This document shows, in pieces, positions 17,967 to 25,788 of a DNA stretch of 64,000 bases. Source of the DNA: CAVTJL01 sp963735065 (lineage in GTDB: Bacteria > Pseudomonadota > Alphaproteobacteria > Geminicoccales > Geminicoccaceae); NCBI GenBank assembly GCA_963735065.1, contig CAVTJL010000001.1, positions 372,001-436,000 of the forward strand. The letters run 5' to 3'. How positions within the stretch are numbered: the first letter of the stretch is position 1; every line of letters starts with the position of its first letter. Both the position numbers and the translations under genes were made by a program. The notes below the pieces were generated by a model that did not search any database, was not told where the DNA came from, and saw only the letters and a program-made list of their open reading frames with translations.

Positions 17967-17988
17967 GGGCCGGCGGTCTCGCCGGCCC
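17967..17988. repeat. Short perfect hairpin downstream of ilvD
   Basis: Nine-base arms GGGCCGGCG and CGCCGGCCC surround a GTCT loop. It lies about 20 bases beyond the ilvD terminator hairpin and may be a second terminator structure. No T run follows. Confidence 0.3.
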
Positions 17989-18006
17989 GCTCCCGGTCGA
18001 CAAAGC

Positions 18007-18033
18007 CCCCGTCGAGCCCGGTGCTCGACGGGG
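18007..18033 (-). terminator. ilvD: Rho-independent-like terminator of ilvD
   Basis: Perfect 11-bp arms (CCCCGTCGAGC and its complement) with a five-base loop lie 34 bases past the ilvD stop. On the minus strand the stem is followed by GCTTTG, a short T run typical of terminators in high-GC genomes. Confidence 0.6.
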
Positions 18034-18066
18034 CATGGATCTACGGGCCAGGCCTTGCCCCTGCGA

Positions 18067-19920
18067 TCAACGCGAGCGGACCTGCGTCACATCCCGCACG
18101 GCACCGCGCGCGGCGTTGGAGGTGAGCGCCGCATAGGCCTGAAGGGCGGCCGAGACGACGCGGTCGCGCTGCACGGGCTTCCAGGCGCCCCGGCCCTTGG
18201 CCTCCATGGCCGCACGCCGCGCCGCCAGCGTCTCGTCGTCGAGATCGAGATTGATGGTGCGGCCCGGGATGTCGATCTTGATCGTGTCGCCGGTCTCGAT
18301 CAGGCCGATGATCCCCCCCTCGGCCGCCTCGGGCGAGACATGGCCGATCGAGAGCCCCGAGGTGCCGCCGGAGAAGCGGCCGTCCGTCACGAGGGCGCAG
18401 GATTTGCCCAGGCCCTTCGATTTGAGATAGCTCGTCGGATAGAGCATCTCCTGCATGCCGGGGCCGCCCTTCGGGCCCTCGTAGCGGATGACCACGACGT
18501 CGCCCGCCTTGACCTTGTTGCCGAGGATGCCGCTGACCGCCTCCTCCTGGCTCTCGAAGACGATGGCCTTGCCCTCGAAGACGAGGATCGACGAATCCAC
18601 GCCAGCCGTCTTCACGATGCAGCCCTCGGGGGCGAGGTTCCCGAAGAGAACGGCGAGGCCGCCGTCCTTGCTGAAGGCGTTCTCGGCGGAGCGGATGGCG
18701 CCCTTCGCCCGGTCGGTGTCGAGCTCCTCCCAGCGCGCGGCCTGGCTGAAGGCCGTCTGCGAGGGCACGTTGCCGGGCGCTGCGCTATAGAGCTTGCGGA
18801 CCGCCTCGTCGCCGGTCCGCATGATGTCCCAGCGCTCGAGGGCAGCGCCAACGGTCGGCGCGTGGACGGTGGCCTGGCTCGTGTCGATCAGGCCCGCCCG
18901 GTCGAGCTCGCCCAAGATGCCCAGGATGCCGCCCGCGCGATGCACGTCCTCGACATGCACGTCGCTCACGGACGGTGCCACCTTGCACAGGCAGGGCACC
19001 CGCCGCGACAGCCTGTCGATGTCGGCCATGCCGAAATCCACCCCGCCTTCCTGCGCTGCCGCCAGCAGATGCAGGACCGTGTTGGTGGAGCCGCCCATGG
19101 CGATGTCGAGGCTCATGGCGTTCTCGAAGGCCTCGCGCGTGGCGATGCCGCGCGGCAGCGCCGTCGCATCGTCCTGGTCGTACCAGCGGTGCGCGAGATC
19201 GACGATCTGGCGGCCCGCCTCGCGGAACAGGAGCTCGCGATCGGCGTGCGTCGCCACGATCGTGCCGTTGCCCGGCAGGGCGAGGCCCAGGGCCTCGGTC
19301 AGGCAGTTCATCGAGTTGGCGGTGAACATGCCGGAGCAGGAGCCGCAGGTCGGGCAGGCCGACCGCTCCATCGTCGCCACCTCGGCGTCGCTGTAGCGAT
19401 CGTCGGCCGCCACCACCATGGCGTCGATCAGATCGACCGCTTGCTTCTTGCCCTTCATCACCGTCTTGCCGGCTTCCATCGGGCCGCCGGAGATGAAGAT
19501 CGCGGGAACGTTGAGGCGCATCGCCGCCATCAGCATGCCGGGCGTGATCTTGTCGCAGTTCGAGATGCAGACCAGCGCGTCGGCGCAATGGGCGTTGACC
19601 ATGTACTCGACCGCGTCGGCGATCAGCTCGCGCGAGGGCAGCGAGTAGAGCATGCCGCCATGGCCCATCGCGATGCCGTCGTCGACCGCGATGGTGTTGA
19701 ACTCCTTGGCGACACCGCCCGCCGCCTCGACCTCGCGGGCGACGAGCTGGCCCAGGTCCTTCAGGTGCACATGGCCCGGCACGAACTGCGTGAAGCTGTT
19801 GGCGATCGCGATGATCGGCTTGCCGAAGTCGCCGTCCTTCATGCCGGTCGCCCGCCAAAGGCTGCGAGCACCCGCCATGTTGCGGCCGTGCGTGGTGGTC
19901 CTTGAGCGATAGGCCGGCAT
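18067..19920 (-). CDS. ilvD: Dihydroxy-acid dehydratase
   Basis: A 617-residue IlvD, the long form also found in E. coli. It dehydrates 2,3-dihydroxy-isovalerate and 2,3-dihydroxy-methylvalerate in branched-chain amino acid synthesis, using an Fe-S cluster. Hallmarks in order are YRSRTTTHGRNMAGAR at the start, SNCDKITPGM (cluster Cys), CPTCGSCSGMFTANSMNCL (cluster Cys and Mg site), GGSTNTVLHL, DGRFSGGTSG and GHVSPEAAEGG. The length and N-terminus favour true IlvD over sugar-acid dehydratases of the same family. GGGAGG precedes the ATG. A LysR regulator is transcribed divergently from 20020. Confidence 0.96.
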   Translation of the reverse strand: MPAYRSRTTTHGRNMAGARSLWRATGMKDGDFGKPIIAIANSFTQFVPGHVHLKDLGQLVAREVEAAGGVAKEFNTIAVDDGIAMGHGGMLYSLPSRELIADAVEYMVNAHCADALVCISNCDKITPGMLMAAMRLNVPAIFISGGPMEAGKTVMKGKKQAVDLIDAMVVAADDRYSDAEVATMERSACPTCGSCSGMFTANSMNCLTEALGLALPGNGTIVATHADRELLFREAGRQIVDLAHRWYDQDDATALPRGIATREAFENAMSLDIAMGGSTNTVLHLLAAAQEGGVDFGMADIDRLSRRVPCLCKVAPSVSDVHVEDVHRAGGILGILGELDRAGLIDTSQATVHAPTVGAALERWDIMRTGDEAVRKLYSAAPGNVPSQTAFSQAARWEELDTDRAKGAIRSAENAFSKDGGLAVLFGNLAPEGCIVKTAGVDSSILVFEGKAIVFESQEEAVSGILGNKVKAGDVVVIRYEGPKGGPGMQEMLYPTSYLKSKGLGKSCALVTDGRFSGGTSGLSIGHVSPEAAEGGIIGLIETGDTIKIDIPGRTINLDLDDETLAARRAAMEAKGRGAWKPVQRDRVVSAALQAYAALTSNAARGAVRDVTQVRSR

Positions 19921-19986
19921 GATCCCTCCCGAGCTTATTGGGTGGCGCAAGCTAGCCCTGTCGCAAAAGCGCGTGAAATATATTAT

Positions 19987-20008
19987 TGAGCGATGATTAG
20001 GTCGCTCA
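19987..20008 (+). promoter_or_regulatory. Inverted repeat between ilvD and the LysR gene (candidate LysR operator)
   Basis: Perfect 7-bp arms TGAGCGA and TCGCTCA are separated by 8 bp, placed 11 bp before the GTG start of the LysR gene. LysR-type regulators bind T-N11-A dyads of similar size in the divergent region and often repress their own gene. AT-rich sequence (GAAATATATTATT) directly adjoins it on the ilvD side. Confidence 0.45.
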
Positions 20009-20019
20009 GGGTATGAGAC

Positions 20020-20934
20020 GTGGACACCCGCCAGCTCAGGCACTTCGTGGCCGTGGCCGACACCCTGCATTTCGGCAAGGCGGCAGGGCGCCTCGGCATG
20101 ACCCAGCCGCCCTTGAGCCAATCCATCAGGGCGCTGGAACGCGAGCTGGGCGCTGCCCTCTTCGAGCGCACCAAGCGCAGCGTGGCGCTCACCCCGTTCG
20201 GCCAGCAATGGCTGCAGCATGTCCGCGCGGCGCTGGGCGGGGTGGAAGCCTTGGCCGACACGGCCCGGCGCATCCGCGAGGGCGACGAGGGCCGTCTCGA
20301 GCTCTCCTTCGTCAGCACCGCCGACTACAGCGTGCTGCCGGCGCTGGTGCACCGCTTCAGGCAGCTCTATCCGGCGGTCGAGCTGGCGCTGACGGAAGCC
20401 ACGAGCGACGTGCAGATCGCCTCGCTGCTCCATGGCAGGAGCGATGTCGGGATCATCATCCCCGACGGCGAGGCGCCGCTGCCCGATCCGCTGGCCTACC
20501 GCAGGCTCGCCTCCGAGCCGCTGGTGGCAGCCGTGCCGGAAAGCTGGATCGCGGAATGGCGTCTTGCTCCCGCCTTGGACCGGCTTCCCTCATCCAGCGT
20601 GATCTCCTCGCCGCTCATCGTCTTCCCGCGTCGTGCCGCCCCCTCCTTCTACGATCTCGTCACCGGCTACTACGCGGCACGCGGCGGCAAGGCGCACATC
20701 GCCCAGCACGCCATCCAGATGCAGACCATCATCAGCCTCGTCTCGGCGGGCATGGGCATAGCGCTCGTCCCCGCCTCGCTGCGCCATCTGGCACGCTCGG
20801 GCGTGCGCTACCTCGAGCTCGAGGGCGAGGCGCCGCAGCTCGAGACCGGCATCGTCTGGCGCCGCGACGACAAGGCGCCCACGCTCGGCAACTTCCTCGG
20901 CATGGTCGAGGCGGAAGCCATCCCTGCCCCCTGA
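20020..20934 (+). CDS. LysR family transcriptional regulator
   Basis: A 304-residue LysR-type regulator. The N-terminal winged helix-turn-helix is textbook: RQLRHFVAVADTLHFGKAAGRLGMTQPPLSQSIRALE, then ELGAALFERTKRSVALTPFG. The effector-binding domain follows from about residue 90. The gene starts with GTG at 20020. Its divergence from ilvD across 99 bp, with a dyad in between, suggests control of ilvD and itself. Equally, it may control the mandelate-racemase-type gene, which converges on it 20 bp downstream. Confidence 0.95.
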   Translation: MDTRQLRHFVAVADTLHFGKAAGRLGMTQPPLSQSIRALERELGAALFERTKRSVALTPFGQQWLQHVRAALGGVEALADTARRIREGDEGRLELSFVSTADYSVLPALVHRFRQLYPAVELALTEATSDVQIASLLHGRSDVGIIIPDGEAPLPDPLAYRRLASEPLVAAVPESWIAEWRLAPALDRLPSSSVISSPLIVFPRRAAPSFYDLVTGYYAARGGKAHIAQHAIQMQTIISLVSAGMGIALVPASLRHLARSGVRYLELEGEAPQLETGIVWRRDDKAPTLGNFLGMVEAEAIPAP

Positions 20935-20953
20935 TGCGGCAAGGAACGGCCGC

Positions 20954-22090
20954 TCAGGCGGCGCCGACGGCGAACCGCTCGAGGCAGGCCCGGTCGATCT
21001 CGATGCCGAGGCCCGGGCCGGTGGGCACCGCCACCCAGCCCTGCTCGTGCCGGATGGGCTCGACCAGGATGGCGTCGCGGATCGCATGCTCGGTGCGGTC
21101 GAGCTCGAGCACCGGCTCCAGGGGCTCGTTCCGGGGCGGTGTGCGCGGCAGCACGGCCAGGAGCTGCAGCGCTGCCGCCAGCGCCACGCCGGTGCCCCAG
21201 ACATGCGGCACGTAGCGCACGCCGAAGGCCATCGCCATGTCGGCGATCTTCTTGCACTCGCTCAAGCCCCCGGCAGCGCAGGTGTCGGGCTGGGCGATGT
21301 CGAGCGCGCGGCGGGTGAAGAGCGCCTTGAAATCATGCCGCGTGAAGGCGCATTCGCCGCCGGCCACCGGAATGGGCTGGCGCTGGCGCAGCTCGGCGTA
21401 GCCCTCCATGTCCTCCGGAACGATGGGCTCCTCGAGCCAGCCGATCTCCAGGGCCTCGAGCCTCCGGCCGAGCCTGATCGCCTCGGTCACGCTGTAGCCG
21501 TGGTTGGCGTCGACCATGAGCTCGACATTCGGGCCGATCGCCCGGCGCACGGCCTTGGCGTTCCGCAGATCCTCCTCGATCCCGAAGCCGATCTTGAGCT
21601 TGACCGCCGAGAAGCCCTCCGCGGCATAGCCCTCGGCCTCCTGGGCGAGATAGGCCTCGGGCTGCCCCTCCGGACGCCGGTAGAGGCCCGTGGCGTAGGC
21701 GCGGATGCGCTCACGCAGCGGCCCGCCCATCAGCCGGTGGATCGGCTGGCCCAGAAGCTTGCCCTTGAGGTCCCAAAGGGCGATGTCGATGCCCGAGAGC
21801 GCCTGGACGACGAGGCCGCGCTGGCCGTGGTCGCGGAACTGGTCGTAGAGCCGCTCCCACAGCGCCTCGGTCGCCATCGGGTCCCGGCCCAGCAACAGCG
21901 GGCGCATCGCCGCCACCACCGCCGCATTCGGCCGCGCCGGCCCGTAGCACTCGCCGAAGCCGACCGTGCCGTCCTCGTCCACGATCTCGACGATCAGCGC
22001 CGTGCGCCGGTCGGTGCCCGAGAAGGACCAGGAGAAGGGCCGGCTGAGCGGCGCCTCCAGCACGTGCGTGATGACGTCCCTGATCTTCAT
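20954..22090 (-). CDS. Mandelate racemase/muconate lactonizing enzyme family protein
   Basis: A 378-residue enolase-superfamily enzyme. The K-x-K base is KLKIG (K164, K166). The metal ligands are D194 (VDANHGY), E220 (LEEP) and E246 (GGECAF), and the second base is H296 (YVPHVWGTG). This arrangement allows a two-base 1,1-proton transfer or a dehydration, and fits acid-sugar dehydratases or racemases and muconate cycloisomerases. The substrate cannot be read from the sequence. The start is the ATG at 22090. It diverges from the Asp/Glu-racemase-like gene at 22255 across a 164-bp gap, so the two may form one pathway. Confidence 0.9.
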   Translation of the reverse strand: MKIRDVITHVLEAPLSRPFSWSFSGTDRRTALIVEIVDEDGTVGFGECYGPARPNAAVVAAMRPLLLGRDPMATEALWERLYDQFRDHGQRGLVVQALSGIDIALWDLKGKLLGQPIHRLMGGPLRERIRAYATGLYRRPEGQPEAYLAQEAEGYAAEGFSAVKLKIGFGIEEDLRNAKAVRRAIGPNVELMVDANHGYSVTEAIRLGRRLEALEIGWLEEPIVPEDMEGYAELRQRQPIPVAGGECAFTRHDFKALFTRRALDIAQPDTCAAGGLSECKKIADMAMAFGVRYVPHVWGTGVALAAALQLLAVLPRTPPRNEPLEPVLELDRTEHAIRDAILVEPIRHEQGWVAVPTGPGLGIEIDRACLERFAVGAA

Positions 22091-22254
22091 CGAGCGCTTC
22101 TCCCCTCCGGCTGACCGGGGCAGAGCATGCCGCCCTGGGTCCGGCATGAGAAGGCCTGTCTCCTGCACGAGGATGCCGGTGGAACCCTCGCCCCAGCCCA
22201 GGTAACAGGGCCCGGCCAAGCGCAGGGCACCGCCCGGGCTGCAGGAGCTTCCCC

Positions 22255-22917
22255 GTGACGACGATCCTCCTCATCAATCCGAACAGCTCGGCCCGGACGA
22301 CCGAGATGATGCTCGCCGTCGCCCGGCCTCTCCTCCCGGCAGACATGCTCCTTCGGGGCGCGACGGCCGCCACAGGGCCCGCCATGATCCTGGACGAGGC
22401 CGCGCTCGCGGCCTCGGCGGAGGAGGTCGTCCGGATCGCGCTCGCGGAAGCAGCGCGGGCTGATGCGATCATCGTGTCGGCGTTCGGCAATCCCGGAGCG
22501 GCCCGGCTGCGGGAGCTCCTGCCGGTTCCGGTCGTAGGCATCGGCGAGGCGGCGATCCTCGAGGCCGCCGCCGACGGCGCGCGCTTCGGGATCGCGACGA
22601 CGACGCCCGATCTCGTTCGCGCCATCGAGGCCTGCATCCGCGACCTCGGCCTTCAAGAGCAGTTCAGCGGCATCCGCCTGTCGGATGCCCATCCCCTGTC
22701 GCTCGCGGCGGACCCTGAGGCGCAGGACGAGGCGCTGGCAACCGCTGCCACCGCCTGCATCGAGCAGGACGGCGCCCAAGCCGTGGTGATCGGCGGCGGG
22801 CCGCTCAGCGACACCGCGGCAAGGCTGCGCCGGCGCTTTCCCACGCCGATCGTCGAGCCCGTCCCGGCGGCGGTCCGGATGCTCTTGAGAGAGATCGCGT
22901 CGAGCAGGAGCGCCTGA
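22255..22917 (+). CDS. Aspartate/glutamate (hydantoin) racemase family protein lacking both catalytic cysteines
   Basis: A 220-residue protein of the hydantoin/Asp-Glu racemase family. The start is ILLINPNSSARTT, the first half-site loop is VSAFGNPGAA and the second is VIGGGPLSD. In active two-base racemases both loops carry a cysteine. Here alanine and glycine occupy the places, unlike the paralogue at 31148 (ACFDNSG and LGCAGM). It may be a different isomerase or decarboxylase type, or a non-catalytic binder. GTG start at 22255 with AGGAG upstream. It is convergent with the 2OG oxygenase. Confidence 0.8.
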   Translation: MTTILLINPNSSARTTEMMLAVARPLLPADMLLRGATAATGPAMILDEAALAASAEEVVRIALAEAARADAIIVSAFGNPGAARLRELLPVPVVGIGEAAILEAAADGARFGIATTTPDLVRAIEACIRDLGLQEQFSGIRLSDAHPLSLAADPEAQDEALATAATACIEQDGAQAVVIGGGPLSDTAARLRRRFPTPIVEPVPAAVRMLLREIASSRSA

Positions 22918-22924
22918 CGGGCCT

Positions 22925-23677
22925 TTAGTGCGCGGTCTCGATGTTGATCGTGAGCGTGCGCCGCATCGCCTTCGAGCCCTGGCCCTGCATCGGCCGGACG
23001 CAATGCCAGGAATTGAAGGTCTTGACGAAGAGGACGCACTGGTTGGGCTCGAACTCGAAGGTGTCGAGCGCCTCCATCTCCTCGAACTCGGCCTTGCCGT
23101 TCATCCGGTTGAAGCTCAGCGCCGGATCCTTGTGACGGTCGACCTCGGTGCCGCCGCCGAAGGCCGGGTCCCACTCGCCCTCCTCGGCCATCGAGACGAC
23201 GATGGTCACGATCTTGTCCGGATTGTCGGTGTGGGGCGTCACCGAGCCGCCGTCCGCCGGCAGCATCGAGTACTCGAAGCGCGCCGAGAGCCGCTCGGGC
23301 GACTTCCACCACTTGCCCTCTGAGAGCGCCTTGAGCTGCTTGCTCAGCCGCTTTTGGGTCGAGATCGGCTTGAACCCGAGATCGATGTGACGCTCCTTGA
23401 GCGCCTCCATCACCTCCCAGATGAACCGGTCGCCCTTGATCCAGGCGTGGAACTCCTTCCAGCCCGGGTGGCTCTTGACCCAATCCTGGTACTTCTCGCC
23501 GTTGTACTTCTCGGAGAGACAGTATTTGTGCCCGACCTTGGGGATGTACTCGAACAGCTCCTGCGGCGGGTAGGTGCGAAGGAACTCGCGGTAGGTCTCG
23601 TCGGGCATGATCGGCTTCGCGAGCCCGATCGGAAAGGGCTCGTAGCGAAGCTTCAGGTTCTCCAGCGAGAAGCGCAT
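22925..23677 (-). CDS. 2-oxoglutarate-Fe(II) dioxygenase (prolyl-hydroxylase-like)
   Basis: A 250-residue protein with the double-stranded beta-helix iron site. H149-x-D151 lies in TPHTDNPDK, the distal H225 in NSWHCVRP, and an arginine at 239 or 240 (MRRTLTINI) is placed for 2-oxoglutarate. The architecture fits the P4Hc/2OG-FeII_Oxy_3 group, often found beside glycan and sulfotransferase genes. It stands next to two sulfotransferases and a GT-like gene. The substrate is unknown. Confidence 0.82.
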   Translation of the reverse strand: MRFSLENLKLRYEPFPIGLAKPIMPDETYREFLRTYPPQELFEYIPKVGHKYCLSEKYNGEKYQDWVKSHPGWKEFHAWIKGDRFIWEVMEALKERHIDLGFKPISTQKRLSKQLKALSEGKWWKSPERLSARFEYSMLPADGGSVTPHTDNPDKIVTIVVSMAEEGEWDPAFGGGTEVDRHKDPALSFNRMNGKAEFEEMEALDTFEFEPNQCVLFVKTFNSWHCVRPMQGQGSKAMRRTLTINIETAH

Positions 23678-23890
23678 CGTCTCTTACTCCGCGGGGCCCA
23701 CCGGCGGCGACGGGCCCACCCACCACGTCTGATCGTCCTGACGTGCCCTCAGGTAGTGACGCTGCCTGCGCTTGGCAAAGGGATCGAGGGTCGCAGGCGC
23801 CGGCAAGGGTGCCACCGTGGCATCGCCGCAGCGCCGGCCGGCGAAAGAGCTTGGCGCGGGCGGCCGCCACGCTATATCTCCGCGTTCGAG

Positions 23891-24793
23891 ATGGCCATTC
23901 TTACAGAGACGCATCCGCAGCCGGCCTCTGGGCGGTCGAGCCTCCTTGCCCGGCTGAAGGCCTGGCGGCGCGAGAGGCGCCTCGCCCGCGAGCGCGTGGC
24001 GCTGTTCACGGGCGCCCAGCTGCTCGTCGTGTCGCACACCAAGAGCGGCCGCACCTGGCTCAGGGTGATGCTCTCCCATGTGTTCCACCAGCAGCACGGC
24101 ATCGCGAGCGATCTCCTGATCGGCGGCGCCAACTTCCAGCGCCTGGCACCCGAGGTGCCGCGCGTCTTCTTCACCCGCGACACCGTCTGGCCGGCCGAGA
24201 GCGGCCAGCAGGCGACCGCCAGGGTGGCGCCCGGCCAGCGCGTCCTCTTCCTCGTCCGCGACCCGCGCGACGTCGCCGTGTCCTTCTATTTCCACGTGCT
24301 CAAGCGCGCGAGCCCGCACGAGCTGGCGAGGAAGGGCATTCCCCCCGAGGCCAGGGACCTGCCGCTCGAGCGGTTCCTCGAGGACGAGCGGCTGGGTGTG
24401 CCGCGCGTGATCGGCTTCCTCAATCGCTGGGCGGAGGAGCTGCCGGGCATGCCGCACGCCATGTGCCTGCGCTACGAGGACCTGCGCGCCGAGCCGGAGC
24501 GGGAGCTCGGCCGCCTGCTCGAGTTCATGGGGGTGGCGGCGACACCCGCCGAGATCGGCGAGGCCGTCGCCTTCGCCTCCTTCGATCGGATGAAGGAAAA
24601 GGAGCGGGACGGCTTCTTCAAGTCGCGCCGGCTCGGCCCCACCGACGCCCAGGATCCGGAGAGCTACAAGGTGCGCGAAGGCGTGGTGGGCGGCTATCGC
24701 CGCCATGTCGAGCCGGCCCAGGCCGCCCGTCTCGACGCGCTGGTCCAGACCCGGCTCGCCCCCGTCTACGGCTATGCGGACGAGCCCGCTTGA
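23891..24793 (+). CDS. Sulfotransferase (PAPS-dependent)
   Basis: A 300-residue sulfotransferase. The 5'-PSB loop is SHTKSGRTWLR (residues 49-59), the 3'-PB motif is LFLVRDPRDVAVSFYF, and LRYEDLRAEP plus KEKERDGFF complete the fold. It is a paralogue of the protein at 15921-16775, with a basic helical N-terminus (KAWRRERRLARERV). ATG start at 23891. Its stop overlaps the TTG start of the next sulfotransferase, indicating coupled translation of two different sulfotransferases. Confidence 0.9.
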   Translation: MAILTETHPQPASGRSSLLARLKAWRRERRLARERVALFTGAQLLVVSHTKSGRTWLRVMLSHVFHQQHGIASDLLIGGANFQRLAPEVPRVFFTRDTVWPAESGQQATARVAPGQRVLFLVRDPRDVAVSFYFHVLKRASPHELARKGIPPEARDLPLERFLEDERLGVPRVIGFLNRWAEELPGMPHAMCLRYEDLRAEPERELGRLLEFMGVAATPAEIGEAVAFASFDRMKEKERDGFFKSRRLGPTDAQDPESYKVREGVVGGYRRHVEPAQAARLDALVQTRLAPVYGYADEPA

Positions 24794-25695
24794 GCGCCCC
24801 CGCCCATCCCGTCGTCATCCATCCGGGCCTCGTCAAGACGGCCACCTCGACGCTGCAAAAGCACGTCTTCCGCCGCCACCCGGGCATCCAGTTCCTGGGC
24901 CTGCCCGCCCCCACGCCCGAGCTCGAGTGGGCGCTGCGCCACATCTGCCAGGCCAACTCGATCGACTACGAGCCCGAGCGCCTGAAAGCCGTCCTCGACG
25001 CGGCCCTCACCCCGTCCGATCCGCCCAGGACGCCGCTTCTCTCCTACGAGAACTTCGCCCTGCACGAATCCAAGGACAAGGGCTTGGTGGCCCAGCGCCT
25101 CCAGGCGCTCTTCCCGGACGCGCGCATCGTCTTCACCATCCGCCGCCAGGAGGACCTCGTCGTCTCCTGGTACCTCACCAAGCTGCGCACGCTCATCAAG
25201 CGCAAGGCCTACGTGCCGTTCGAGGAATGGTACTGGGTGGGTGAGCGCGAGCCGCACCGGACGATCATCGACGATCTCCGCTACGGCCGCATGATCCGCT
25301 ACTATGCGAGTCTCTTCGGCCGGGACCGGGTGCGCGTGCTGCTCTTCGAGCAGCTGCGTCGCGACTCTCAGGGCTATGCGCGGGCCTTCGCCGAGATTCT
25401 GGGCGTCGACGCCGACACCTTCCACCGCCTCATGTCCGGCAAGCGCGAGAACGCGGCGATGTCGCACCGCTACCTCGCCTTCTGGCGGCGCTTCGGCCAT
25501 CTTTTGCCCCGCAAGCTGGTGCGGGAGTGGGCCAGGAGCGACACGCTGCGGCGCGGCGCGCCGGCACGCATCGAGGTGCCCGAGAAGGTGCGCCTGCACA
25601 TCCGCGAGCTGTGCGCGGACGACAATGCCGAGCTCGCCCGCGCCTTCGACCTGGATCTCGCCGGCAACGGCTACGCGCTGCCCGACGCTCCATGA
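24790..25695 (+). CDS. Sulfotransferase family protein, second type
   Basis: A 301-residue protein distantly related to the previous one. The P-loop-like motif is PGLVKTATSTLQ near residue 10, the form seen in the sulfotransferase-3-like family. The 3' motif is FTIRRQEDLVVSWY, and ELCADDNAELA near the end resembles the usual DN-x-x-L C-terminus. No ATG exists near the homologous start, and the TTG at 24790, in a TTGA overlap with the upstream stop, fits the expected N-terminus. It probably sulfates a surface polysaccharide together with its neighbour. Confidence 0.8.
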   Translation: MSAPAHPVVIHPGLVKTATSTLQKHVFRRHPGIQFLGLPAPTPELEWALRHICQANSIDYEPERLKAVLDAALTPSDPPRTPLLSYENFALHESKDKGLVAQRLQALFPDARIVFTIRRQEDLVVSWYLTKLRTLIKRKAYVPFEEWYWVGEREPHRTIIDDLRYGRMIRYYASLFGRDRVRVLLFEQLRRDSQGYARAFAEILGVDADTFHRLMSGKRENAAMSHRYLAFWRRFGHLLPRKLVREWARSDTLRRGAPARIEVPEKVRLHIRELCADDNAELARAFDLDLAGNGYALPDAP

Positions 25696-25788
25696 GAGCC
25701 CTGCTGCCCGGGGGCCGCGACTTGGCGCTGCAGGCGCCTTCTGGTATCAAGCTCCGGTAGCCGCATCGCGTTCGAGGAGCCGCTCAAA

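Noticed and set aside
17701..19905. A long plus-strand open frame opposite ilvD (about 734 codons)
   Set aside because: It is the antisense of the clearly recognisable ilvD. The translation is histidine/arginine-rich low-complexity with no family features, as expected in high-GC DNA.
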